DNA from: Paratrimastix pyriformis
Taxonomy: Eukaryota > Preaxostyla > Paratrimastigidae
Direction of reading: 5' to 3'
Assembly: GCA_027972325.1 (NCBI GenBank)
Contig: JAPMOS010000012.1
Span: forward strand, 491,501 to 555,500
Length of the DNA stretch: 64,000 bases
The notes below the pieces were generated by a model. It was not told the origin of the DNA. It worked only from the letters and a program-made list of their open reading frames with translations, and ran no database searches. Shown piece by piece: positions 23,076 to 34,200 of this stretch; positions within the stretch are counted from its first letter, which is position 1, and each line of letters opens with the position of its first letter. A program made the translations under genes and the position numbers.

Positions 23076-26000
23076 ATGTCCCCTCTCTCCCGATTAGCCA
23101 ACTTGCTACAGTACTTTTCTGTAGCAAAAAAAGGTCATTTCCCCCCCTTTTTAACCACTCTCACCTTCGGTCATCTCAGGCAAGCCCGCCGCAGCCAAAC
23201 CAAAACCTGCTGTCGCGGCCCCACCACGCGCTGTCGTTGTTGAAGACGACGATGACGACGACAGTGACGACAGCGACATCAAAGAAGTCCCTGCCAGCAC
23301 ACCCCCATCAACCGCGACCGAACAACACCGCCGCTTGCGAAGACGCACTTCTCCCGATCGCCGTGTCGTGCCCTCCGGCCCGTCCCTCAGGATAAAATCT
23401 GCGGAGGGACGCGAGAATGAATCACCATCACCATCACCATCACCATCACCATCACCATCACCATCGCCCCAAAGAGTCTCGGGGGATTCAGCCACCACCA
23501 CCCCAGGAGGGGCCGGTCCGACCCCGGGCCCGCCGCCGTCACCACCACAGCCGCCTCCGTCACCGCCCGCCAAGGGGGAGTGCACTCCGAGCGCCGAGGA
23601 GAAGGCAGCAGCGAGCGACAGCTCCCTGGAACCGGAGCCGGACGATGGCAAAGAAGGCGAGGGGGAGGGCTCCCCGTGCGAGCTGTCGGACGGCACGGAC
23701 GGGGACCCGGAGGGGGACGGGGACGGGGACGGGGACTACGGGGCCGAGGACGCCATCAGTGACGAGGAGCTCGCCCTCTGCCGCAAGCGGCCCCACGGCC
23801 CCAATCCGGCCAGGGGCGCGGCCAAGCGGGGCCGAGGCCTCGGGCAGGGCAGGGGCAGGGGCCGCGGGCGGGGCAGGGGCCGCGGGGGGAAGTCTCCGCC
23901 AGCCGGCACGGCCTCCGGGCAGGGACAGCCCCACGGGAGCACCCTGGCCGAGATCCAGTCCGCGCAGCCTCCTCCGCAGCCCCTCACACCACCCGCTGCT
24001 CGGCTCGGCGCTCCCATGTGGCCCCCGTCACACCGAAACCAACTCGCCTTCTCTCCTGCCGCCCTCCCCCTGCCTGCCCCTCCCCAGGCAACGCCAACGG
24101 GCCGTGGACGCGCTCTTCCACAACAGCCAGAAGCCCGTCCACGAGTTCTTCGCCACCTTCCAGCAGCGCCAGGCCGACCGGCGCCGGGCCCTGGCCGCCT
24201 CCCACGCCCGCCAGGTGGGGCTGCCCGGGGTGCCCCCCGACCAGATCGTGGTCGAGCCGGCCCGGCCCCTGGACCCGCTCCCGTGCGGTCACATGAACGT
24301 CAGCCCCGCCGCCACGCCCCCCCCTCGGGCAGGGGCAGGGACAGGGACAGGGGAGCCCCTTGGCGGTGGCCGTGGCGGGTACTGCATCCATGTTCCGCCG
24401 CCGCCGCTGCCGCCGCCCTCGCCGCCGCTCGGCTGCGGATCTGCCGGGGGGCCCGTGGGTCCGTGCGATTCGGCCGCTCCGGCCGGGAGGCTCTGCCCGT
24501 GCCCCTGCTGCCGCGCCCTGGTCGCCTCGCGCGGGGCACCGCCCCGACCGGCCCCGCCCGCACCAACCACCGCCGCCGCCCCACCTCGGCCGCCATCCTT
24601 CTCCGAGGGGCCACCCGCCTCCGCCGCCGCCGCCACCACCACCGCTGCTGCTGCCGCCACATCGCCCTCCCCCGCGGCTCCCCTGGGCGGTCCTTCCCCT
24701 TCCCCTTCCCCTTCCCCCTCCTCGCCCCGACTGGCTTCGACGCCTCTCCCCCCCGGCGACGCCGCCGCCGCCGCCGCCTCTGCTCTGACACCCATCGGCC
24801 TCCCCCCGCCCACGTCCGGCCCCACGGCGCGCCCCTTCGTCGTCCTGTGCCCGGAGGGCCTCCTGGGTGACGGGGGCGCCTCCTGGGGGGGCCTCCTTCG
24901 CCAGGCGGCCGTCGAGGGGGCCCTGCGCCGCCAGGCGGGCCAGCTGGGGGCCGCCTTTGGGCTGGCCGTGCCCCCCGACCGGCCCGCGGCCCTCATGGCG
25001 GCCCTGGCCCGGTACGTCTTGCGGGCCTCGTGCCTGGTCCGCGCCCCCGGGGCGTTGGCTGCCGCCGCATCGGCCGCGGCCCCCGCCGGCCTCCCCGATG
25101 GCCCGGGCCCCGCACCCTCGGCCCCGGCGCCCCTCGACTCGGGCCCTGCTGCCCCTGCCGCCGCACGGGCCGGGGCACCCGCGGTGGTGTGCCGGTGCCC
25201 CATCCACGGCCACCAACAAGCCCCGGCCATGCCCGGCCCCGCCACCACCACCACCGCCGCCGCCGCCGCCCCGGGTGGCGAGGGCTCCACCCCGTCGCCT
25301 GCCCCGCCATGCCCCGGCTGCGGGCTGCTGGTGGCGCCGCTGCCCCTCGGGACGGCCCTCTGGCCGGCCAAGTACCGGCCCGTCCACAGCGGCGACCTGG
25401 AGCCCCGCTCGGCCCGCCGGGCGGCCGCCTTCCTGCGGCGCTGGCTGGCCAGCTGGCGCGGCGGCCACACCACACCCGCCCCGACGACTCAGTCCCCGGC
25501 CCCGGCCCCGTCGCCATCCGCCAGCCCTCCCGCCGCTCCTGCCACCCCGCCACCCGCTCCTGCCACCCCGCCACCCGCTCCTGCCACCCCGCCAGCCGCC
25601 GCTCCCACCACCACCCCACCTGTCGGCGCCTCGGCGGCCGCGGAGTCCGCCCTCCCCGATGCCGCAGCCCCGCAGCCCCCACCTGCCGCCGTTCGGGCCC
25701 TCAGCACGGGGATGTCCGTGGTGCCGTGCTCTCCGCCCCACCCCGCGGGCCGCTGGGTGCCCGCTCACCTGGCCGCCGTCGGGACGGGGCCCGTGCCGGT
25801 GCCCCTGTCGCCGCCCTTCTCGCCCTTCTCGCCCTTCTCGCCCCTGTCGCCCGTCCCGGCCTGGCTGGGGGCCCTGGCGCCCCCCGGGAGCCCGCCCCGG
25901 CTGGCCAGCCTCAGGGACCCCGCCGCCTTCTCCGTGGGTTGGGGCTGCCCGGCCCCCTTCCTCCACCCCACGGCAGCGGGTGGCCCCCTGCCCGCGGGGC

Positions 26001-26259
26001 CCCTGTCTCCGGTCGCCTCCCGGACGCGGCACTCCACCTCAGCCCCGCCGGCCACTGCCCCTGCCTCTGCCCCCACATCAGGCGGGGTGTCCGCCCTGGT
26101 CATCGACGACGACGACGGGACCAGCGAGAGCGGCGGCAGCGGCGTTGCTGCGCCCGCCGCCCCGAAGGTCCGCACTGCCCCGGTTGGCCCCGGGTGGGAT
26201 GATTGGCGGACCCGCAGATGGCCATCTCCCTCGTCACCGCGCCTGCCCTCACCCGTCTG

Positions 26260-26296
<37 letters not shown>

Positions 26297-29200
26297 TGTG
26301 TGCCTGTGTGCTTGGCTCTGCGCCTGTGTGCTTGGGTGCTTGCGTCTGTGGTGCCTGTGTGCCTGCGTGTGCCCGTATGCCTGTGTGTCTGTGTGTGCCC
26401 AGCAGCTGGCGGGCGAGGAGGACCTTCCCCCGAGCGGGTCGGCCACGAGCACCAGCGGCGGCAGCGGGGCCGAGGAGGGCACCAGCGAGGACGAGTGGAG
26501 CTACGACGAGCGGGGCCGGCTGCACCACAAGCGGCGCCCCTCGGCCGCCCGCCACCCACGCCGGGGCGGCCTGGCCCGGGCCTTCGGGCGCCGGGGGGCC
26601 GACGGGCCGCTGGACGAGCCGACCGGCAACGCGGTCCTCCTGCAGGGCGAGGGCCTGGGCCTGGGCAAGACATCCCTCGTCTACGCCTGCGCTGAGGAGC
26701 TCGGGTCCGCGGCGGGGGATGGGCGGCGGGGGATGGGCGGCGGGAGATGGGCGGCGGGAGATGGGCGGCGGGGATGGGCGGCGGGGATGGGCGGCGGGGA
26801 TGGGCGGCGGGGGATGGGCGGCGGGGATGGGGGAGGGCGGGCGGACGGACGGGCGGACGGGCGGGGCCCCTTGGGGTTCGTGCGATCGATCGCGTTGGTG
26901 CTGCGGGCGTCTGCCGGGGCGTCGGGTGGCGGCCCAGGTTCGAGGTGATCGAGATCCACCCGGCCATGGTGCGGAGCCGGGCCCGGCTGGTGGCCCAGTT
27001 CGCCGAGGCGACCCGCTCCCGCCGCATCACCGAGAGCTGCTGGGCGGCTCCCTCCCAGGCCCCCGCCGCCCCCGCCCCCGCCCCCGGACCCAAAGCGGCC
27101 TGCCCCCACCCCGCCAGCCCCGTGCCAGGAGCGGCCGGTGAGATGGTGCGGGCTGAAGGAGACGCGCACCGTCATCCCCCCTCCCCCGCCCGGAAGGGCC
27201 GCCGCAAGGCCGCCCAGCCGACGGCTCCGCCCCCGGGCCAGACCACCCTGGCCGCCTTCCTGGGCCCCGCACGCCCCAAGAGCGAGGCCGCCCGCAGCGG
27301 GGACGACGGCGAGGAGGTGGGCGGAGAGGACGAGGACGACGGCGAGGAGGTCGAGGACGACGGCGATGACGCCGGTGTCGCCGATGGGCGGAGGCGCAAG
27401 AAGGCTGCCGCCTCCCGTCGGGGCGGCCGAGGCCGAGGCCGGGGCCGGGGCCGGGGCCGCCAGCGCGGGGCGGGGCGCGGCAGAGGCCGAGGCGGCGCCA
27501 GAGGCGGTGCCACCAAGCCGGCTGCTGCCGGCTCTGCCCCTCGGAGCGGCCGCGGCCGCAAGGAGCCCGGCTCGCCCAGCCTGCACGCCTTCTTCAAGCC
27601 CATCCCCAAGGCGGCCGCCCCGCCGCCGCCGCCGCCGCTGCTGCCAACACAGCCGCCGCCACAGTCGCCTCCTCACTCACCCACGCCCCTCGCGCCGCCC
27701 ACGCCGCCAGCCCCCGAGGCACCCGCTCCCCCCAGCAGCAGCAGCAGCAGCCCGCCCCCGCCATCGACCCCATCGGCGGCGTGCCCCGAGTGCGAAGAGC
27801 CGCCCCGGTCGCCGCCCCGGTCGCCGCCCCGGTCGCCGCCCCGGTCGCCGCCCCGGTCGCCGCCCCGGCGCCGCAGCCTGCGCATCCGCCAGCAGCAGGC
27901 CCGCCGTCAGGATGCCCTGGATGCGCTGGCGGCCCAGGGGGTGGTCCTCTCGGCCGACGAGCGGCCCAGCGGGCCCTCCGAGGAGGAGGAGCCGGAGGGC
28001 GAGGGCGAGGACGAGGACGAGGACGACGAGGTGCAGCTGGTCGAGGGTGCCGAGGGCCGTGACGGCAGCCGGTCCCAGGAGCCGCCCGTCCCGCGTGGCA
28101 GCAGCAGCAGCAGCGGCGGCGGCCACCCCGCAGCCCCCAGCAGCAGCGCCCGGGAGCGGCGGCACCAGCACCGCCCGGCCGAGGGGCAGCCCCCGCAGGC
28201 CCCGTGGTCCCTGCCCCGGATGCCGGCCGGCTGGCTGCCCTGGGCGGGACCCCTCAGGGCGGGCCGCCTCCCCAGCTCGGGGATGCCCGAGGGTCCCTGG
28301 CCCGGCAGCCTCCCGCCCGGCCAGGGCCAGGGCCAAGGCCAGGGCCAGGGCCAGGGCAAGCTCTCCATGCTGCTCGTCGACGAGGTCTGCCGAGGTGTCT
28401 TCGTGTGCCCTTCGTTCGTCTTCGGCTTTCGTTTTGACACGGGTGGGACCTCATCAATCGCACTGACAGTTTCGGGGGAAAAGGGTGAAAACGAAAAACC
28501 CGCTCGACCCCAATCCCATTTTTTTTTTGGCCGTCCCATAAACTTTTCGACGTGTGGCCCAACTGAAGTTCCTGCCACCGCCCTGACCAATTCATACAGA
28601 CCTTGCTTGGCCAGAAGCGCGATCACACAGGCGCTGGGCCCTGTTGCGAGTGAGCTCGAAAGGGCCGCTTGCGGCAGGTGATTACCCTTCGGGGTAACGC
28701 TCAAGCAGAATGTTTGGTTGTGGTGCTGGTAGCGTTCGCGCTCTTCACCCGTCTTTTGTAGTTCCATTCACAGAGGCAACCCGCCACAAGCTTCTTCCTC
28801 TTCGGAGCTTCTTCCTCTTCGGATGACACTTTCACCGCTATTCACCCTTCTCTGACACGAGCTGCTGGATTTGGGCCACATCCGAAGAACCATATTCGTT
28901 CTCCGAATTGGTCGGATTCAGTGGGGCCTCAGCTTAGCGAACACATGAAGAACACCGAAATTCGAAGAAGGCGACGAGAGGAGTGGCGGCGGAATGAGGG
29001 GGTGGGCGGAGTAAGGAACGGGAGCTTGTCCTCCCTTCCCCGTCGGCCCACCCTGACCCCTTCCCCCCCCCGCCCGCGGCCCGCAGGCCGACGTGGCCTT
29101 CGAGGAGGACCGGGCCTTCCACCAGGGGCTCCGCGAGCTGCTGGCCACCACACGGCGGCCCATCGTCTTCACGGCCAACGGTCGGCCCGCCCGCCCGCCC

Positions 29201-32200
29201 GCCCGCCCGCCCGCCCGCCCGCCACCACACGCGTCCTTTTGGCACGCCCCGACCCGACCCCTCTCTCCCCCTCCCCCGGCGGCTGCTCATCAGCCCCGGA
29301 TCCGCAGCTGGTGGGCCTGGCCCGCCACCGGCGCCGCCTGCAGCGGCCAGCCTTGTTGGGCGCCCTGGCCCACTGCCTCATGGTGGCCCTGGCCGAGGTC
29401 CGGCCCGTCGCCCGCCATCACCCGCCACCCCACCCCGCCACCCCACCCCACCCCGCCACCCTCGGCTCTGGCTGGCCGCCCTCGGCCCCCCGTTCGTCCC
29501 ACCTGTCCCATTCCACCTTTGGTCTTCACCGCCCATCTCATGGCTTCCGGGGGTGGATGGGGTCTGGCTGGGACAGGGCTTCGAGGCGGCCCCCCTGGAC
29601 GTTGGACTGTTGCTCGTGCTGCTGCAGGGCGACCTGCGCCGGACGCTGCTCCACATGCAGCTGGCCCACATTCTGCCGGGGCCCCCGGATGGCGGCCCCG
29701 CCCCGGAGGGAGCCGCCCCGCCGCCCCGCCTGCTGGACCACTGCCCGGCCCTGGTGAGGCCCCTGCTGCTGGGACTCCTCGAGGGCACGCCTGCCCCCGG
29801 CCGCCCGCTGCTGCCCGTCCTCGCAGGCTTCGCCGGCGCTCTGGTCGGGGCGCCCCTCGTCGTCGTCGCTCCCACCCGCTGCCCCCACGACGGGTTCCCC
29901 TCCCCGACAGGAGCCCCCGATGTCGCCCCCGATGTCGCCGCCGCCGCCGGGGCGGAGCAGCCGGGCCGGTGCCCCCGGAGCGAATGGTCCTACCCGACCC
30001 TGGCCCACCTGCTCTGGGGCTGCCTCGGCCCAGACGGCTGCTCGGGCCGCCCCCAGGAGGGCGAGCTGCCGCCCCCGCCCGAGGCATCCGACGCGGCCCT
30101 GCAGCGCTCGTGCGGCCAGTGGGGCGGCCCGCTGGCCCTGGGGCTGGCATGGGCCAACGCCCTCCCCCAGCTGGTGGCCGCCACCACCCACCCAGCAACC
30201 CCACCGCCCAATGACGACCGGGCCGCCGCCAAGGCCCCCGCCGCGACCGCCAATGCGGCGACGCCGTCATCTTCTCCCCCCCTCAGCAGCAGCCCGCAGC
30301 AGCCCGCCCCAGCGCCCACCGAAGGGCGGCGCGGCAGGCTCCGTCGGCGCGGCCCCGCCCCGGACGAGGGCGACGAGGCCGCCCAGCCGGCAGGCGCCAC
30401 CCCCGGCGAAGAGCCGGCGGATGAAGACGAGGCCTGCTCGGAGCCCGACGCCCGTGATGGCGGGGAGGCTGCCAGGCCCGCCGCCGCCGCCCCAAGACCG
30501 CCGCCGCCGCCGATGGGTGCCGACCATGAGGGCGGCGCCCCAGCACCACCACCACCACCACCCAGCGCAGCCTGGCCGGCCGAGGAGGCCACGCAGGAGG
30601 CGGATGCCGGAGGGACCGGCACGGATGGCGGCGAGGAGGTCGAGGAGCCCGAGCGCTGCTGCCCCTCGCCCGCCTGGGGCCCCGACCCCACCCGGCCGGG
30701 TGACGCGCTGGCCGATCTGGAGCTGCTGGCCTGCCAGGCGGGCGCCATCTCCGACGGGCAGGTGCTCCTCGACGGCCGCTACCGGGTCCGCTACCTGCTG
30801 GGCCCCGGCTGCGGATGGGCGGCCGGCCGGTGGGCCTCGCGGGGCACCGGCGCGGCCCAGGGGTGGTGCTGGGGGGCCGAGGAGGGACCCCTGGGGGCCC
30901 CCGAGCCCGTCGTGCCGGGCGCCATGGGGCCCTCAGCCAGCGCCGTCATGCTGGGGCTGCCCGCCGACCAGCGGCCCGCCTGCCTCTTCGCGGGCCTGGG
31001 GGCTGCCGGCGCCGGGGCCTCCCTGGGGGTGGAGGGCCTCCTGGCCCGGGCCGTGGAGCGCTGCGGGCTTCGGCCCGCACCGGCCGTGGCGGGGGAGCTT
31101 GAGGGGCCCCCGTGCCCCGCCCTGGACCCCACCGGCCCCGGGCCACTGCCGGCCGCCCTGCCGGCCGGTTGGGGGGCCTCCCTGCAGGCCCTGCTGCGGG
31201 CCCCGGCCCCAGCGCCCCTCCTGCCACCCGCAGAGCCGCTCCACGCGGCCCGGGGGCCCGCATGGACGCTCGCCGAGGAGGCCGCCGCCTGGTGCGCCAT
31301 CCGCTCGACCCAGCTCCTCCTCGGGCCGCACCGACACTCCCTCCCCACCGCCGCCCCCCATGGCCGGCCGGCTGAGGCCGAGCAGCAGCAGCCCCGGCAG
31401 CAGCAGCAACAACAACAACAGCAACAGCAACAGCAACAACCGGAGGCGCCTGAGGCAGACGGGGGGCAGGGCAGCCGCCTGGCCACCCTCAGCGGGCTGC
31501 TGCTGTTGCGCGCTCAGATGCCCCGGCGGGCCCTGGGCCAGCGGCTGCACCGGTGGGAGTGCCTCTACGGGCTGGTGGCGCCCCTGTGCCCCCCGGCCAC
31601 CCGGATGCGGCTGCTGGGGGCCCGGGTGCCCCTCCGCCACGCCGCCACGCCGGCCTCGCTCGTCTTCGGGCTGCACCCCGAGGGCAGGCCTGAGGGGACC
31701 GACCCCACCCCCGATGCGGCGGCCCTCCTCGCATCGCCCGGCGGCCCGGCGGCCCCGGGGGCCCCCGGCCACACGACCAGCGCCTCCGCCGGGCCGGAGG
31801 GGGGGGGCGGAAGGGCCGACGGCAGCACCTCGGGCGGCGGTCCGGCCGCCTCGGCGTCCGAGGGCCAAGCAGCAGCAGCAGCAGCTGGAGGGGGCTGCGG
31901 TCCCGAAGGCGTGGCCGCCCACCCGGGGGTGCAGGCATGCTGCGGGGGCATCTGCGTGACCGCCAACGGGCTCCCCGCCCAGCCGGCCGCCGAGCGGGCC
32001 CTGCTGGCGGCCTCCCTGGGGTCCTCCGGCGGGGGCAGCGGCAGCGGGGCGGCCGGCGGACCCTCGGCAGCCACGGGGGCCAACAGCCCCAGCCTCGCCC
32101 CTGCTGCCCTCGGGATGGCGGCTGCCGAATCCCCTGCGGCGGGGCCGCGCACCCGGGCCGCGCGCCGAGCCGAAGAGCAGCGCGCTGCTGCTGCTGCTGC

Positions 32201-32762
32201 CGCTGCTGCTGGCGCCGCCGCCGCCGCCGCCGCCGCTTCGCCAACCCCGCCGCCACCTGCGCCGAGCTCCAATCCCCGGCCCAGCCCCGGCCCCGGCAGC
32301 CCCAGTCCCAGCCCCAGCCCGACGGAGGCGGCGGACCCCTGGGCACAGGCCGAGGAGGGCGGCCAGGAGGCCGGGGGCGAGTGGGCCCTCAGCGGGGCCC
32401 CCACCTCGGCGGGTGCGGGCGGCCCGGGCCTGGGGCTGCTGGAGGCGGGCCAGGTGCGGGCCTCGCGCGATGCGGGGCGCCTGTGGGCCGAGGTGGTGCC
32501 CCTCGTGGCCCAGATGGGCGCCTGGGCCCTCGTCACGGGCAACGGCCTCGGCCGGGGCGGCCGCAGGTTCGTCCGCTGGGATGGATGGCGCATGACGACG
32601 GGGTGATGGGGGGGCGCGTCAGTGGTCGTCATCTTCTCTTCTCTGGATCCTCGCAGGCGCGCCGTGGGCGGCTGCCTGGGGGCGCTGGACGAGCTCCAGT
32701 GCACGGCCCTGCGGGTCCTCCAATGCGAGTACGGCCCCGCCCCGCCCGCTGGCCCCAGCTGA
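23076..32762 (+). CDS. ATAD5: ATAD5/Elg1-like large subunit of an RFC-type PCNA unloader
   Basis: ATAD5/Elg1 replaces Rfc1 in a clamp-loader-like complex that removes PCNA from DNA after replication. Nine exons (23076-23133, 23180-23957, 24088-26167, 26403-26704, 26938-28384, 29087-29180, 29294-29397, 29577-32566, 32657-32762) sum to exactly 2,653 codons, longer than the human protein. The start encodes LANLLQYFSVAKK, a PIP-box-like head also seen at the start of Rfc1. The AAA+ region is clear: LWPAKYRPVHSGDLEPRS, then VLLQGEGLGLGKTSLVYACA (P-loop), FEVIEIHPAMVRSRARLVAQ, LLVDEADVAFEED (Walker B), LLATTRRPIVFTAN and GDLRRTLLHMQLAH. Between P-loop and Walker B lies a long insert with QTTLAAFLGP and SLHAFFKPIPK (PIP-like), RGG-type Arg/Gly and acidic tracts, as in animal ATAD5. 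The P-loop has one residue more than the canonical form. Confidence 0.9.
26712..26836. repeat. Minisatellite (GGGATGGGCGGCG type) in ATAD5-like intron 4
   Basis: Variable 11-14 bp units fill most of the 233-bp intron between the P-loop exon and the exon starting at 26938. Confidence 0.85.
27808..27866 (+). repeat. In-frame 12-bp repeat encoding RSPP
   Basis: About five copies of a 12-bp unit inside exon 5 of the ATAD5-like gene give a run of Arg-Ser-Pro-Pro. The array is coding, because the frame is fixed by the flanking AAA+ exons. Confidence 0.8.
28652..28702 (+). ncRNA. Candidate structured RNA segment inside ATAD5-like intron 5
   Basis: The 702-bp intron (28385-29086) is the longest in the gene and much less GC-rich than its surroundings. 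Inside it, GAGC at 28652-28655 can pair with GCTC at 28699-28702. Between them are two hairpins: GCCG-CTTG-CGGC (28664-28675) and TTACCC-TTCG-GGGTAA (28682-28697, a C-UUCG-G tetraloop). This would make a compact three-way junction. I cannot assign it to an RNA family. It may be chance, an intronic snoRNA-like gene, or part of an old insertion. Confidence 0.25.
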
Positions 32763-32948
32763 AACCGACTCCACCACCCCTCGCCCCCTCGCCCCCTCAC
32801 CATCTCCCCCCTCCCCCTCACCCACCCCCCTTCATCCAGCCGCACCTCATGCGGCCAGATTTCCATCATCGATCTTCGTCCGGGCGGCAGCCAACGCCGC
32901 CGCCGAACACGGAAATCATCCACAGCAGGGGCTGGAGGAGCGGGGCCA

Positions 32949-32983
32949 AAAAAAAAAAAAAAAGGGGGGGGGGGGGGGGGGGG
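32949..32983. repeat. Compound poly-A / poly-G tract
   Basis: A run of about 15 A is followed by about 19 G on the plus strand. It lies just beyond the last recognisable exon of the minus-strand LRRC23-like gene, where it reads C-run then T-run. It is probably 3' untranslated or intergenic. Confidence 0.7.
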
Positions 32984-33009
32984 TCTAGAGATGCGAGGGC
33001 ACGTAGCAT

Positions 33010-34148
33010 GCGAGGGGTGGTGGTGGTTCTGGGCGGCGACCCGCTCGACGACGGTGGTGGGCAGCCCGTCGAGCATCTCCAGGTCGGGCAGCACGTAGAG
33101 CACCTCCCGGCGCAGGTGGGCCTCCTGGTCGTCCCGCTTGGCCGCGGCCGGCAGCCGGAAGGGGTTCCCCCAGCCAGAGCCGCCTCAGGCGGGGCATGCC
33201 CTGGGAGAGGGCCCCAGGGTCTCGTGCAGGTTGGCCAGCCGGTTGGCGCGCAGGTCGAGGCTGTGCAGCATGGGCAGGTCCCCGAACCCGTCGCCCACCG
33301 TGGGCAGCCCGTTGTTCGAGGCGTCCAGCTCCTCCAGGCTCCCGTGGCCCGCCAGGGGCGCCAGAGACTCGACCCGGTTGTGCGCCTGGGGGGGGGGGGG
33401 GGGGGGGGGGCGGAGGGCAGGGTCAGCATGAGGGAGCGCTTGAGCGTGCGGAGAGGAGCCGGGCGGGAGGAGCCCAGAGCCCCCACCGGCCGGAGGGGGG
33501 ACGGACCACGTTGAGGTGCAGCTTGGGCAGCGAGACGGCCAGGCCCTCGATCGAGGCCAGCGCGTTCTGGGCCAGCTGGAGCTCGTGCAGGCAGGGCGCC
33601 CCCACGGGCAGCCCCACCAGGCTCTCCAGGGCGTTGTCTGGGGCGGGAGAGGGGGGGGGAGGGGGGAGGGAGGGGGAACGCGGCAAAGAAGAATGGCAGG
33701 GGCAGTCAGACCGTGAGCCACAACCCTCCGCAGGCGGGAGAGCCTGTCGAGGCCTTCGAGCGTTCGGAGACGATTGTGGGAAATATCTGACCGATCGATC
33801 AGCCGGGTATATGTGTTTGGACAACCAACCTACAGACCTATACTGACCAAGTTCGAGAAGGTCCCTGCAGATAGCGAGGCCAACGAAGTTAATGCATTAT
33901 GAGACGCGTCAAGCGTGGTGAGATTTCGGGTAATGTTAAGCGGTTCCTGGAAGAAAAGCGGATTGAGGCCAAGGCACGCGGGACGAAGAGACCAAAGAAA
34001 CTAGATCATTACAAGACAGAAGAACTGTCTGCAGATGTTGGCCCACCAATGGAGGTCGGAGATCTTCAGTTTTTAAATGTTGTCCATTGGCAGAGAGATG
34101 TGTATGGGCCCAACCACCGGACAAGGCGTTCAAACCGCCGAGTAACAT
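33010..34148 (-). CDS. LRRC23-like leucine-rich-repeat protein (SDS22-type repeats)
   Basis: The gene starts at 34148. Exons 33993-34148, 33838-33946, 33712-33786 and 33510-33637 and one from 33385 downward join in phase. They encode consecutive SDS22-type repeats: LQTVLLSCNDLVSL, NLTTLDASHNALTSL, NLVSIDISHNRLRTLEGL, HELQLAQNALASIEGL, NRVESLAPLAGHGSLEELDA and LHSLDLRANRLANLHETLG. A typical LRR cap closes it (REVLYVLPDLEMLDG). Order and cap resemble LRRC23, a radial-spoke protein of motile cilia, though other SDS22-like proteins cannot be excluded. In the last exon the frame must shift twice to follow the repeat pattern, at C runs 33212-33215 and 33167-33171. This looks like homopolymer length error in the assembly, or early decay. 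The exact stop is not resolved. The start is 52 bp from the divergent MGMT-fusion start. Confidence 0.68.
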
Positions 34149-34200
34149 AAGGGACAGCTTCTCTCGCCGGGGGTTTTTCAAGCCGGAGGTTTTTCAAGCG
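34149..34200. promoter_or_regulatory. 52-bp spacer between divergent start codons (LRRC23-like / MGMT fusion)
   Basis: This separates ATG at 34148 (minus) and ATG at 34201 (plus). It holds a short direct repeat (GGTTTTTCAAGCC and GGTTTTTCAAGCG, about 34172-34200). It is presumably part of a bidirectional promoter, an inference from spacing. Confidence 0.4.

Noticed and set aside
23417-23463. Poly-His stretch in an ATG-initiated long frame
   Set aside because: The frame fixed by the spliced N-terminus and the following exon reads Ser-Pro repeats here. The His reading is an out-of-frame shadow of the same CACCAT repeat.
34087-34200. Longer N-terminus for the MGMT fusion from an upstream ATG at 34087
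   Set aside because: It would overlap the first exon of the divergent LRRC23-like gene and adds no family-like sequence. The ATG at 34201 fits the domain start.
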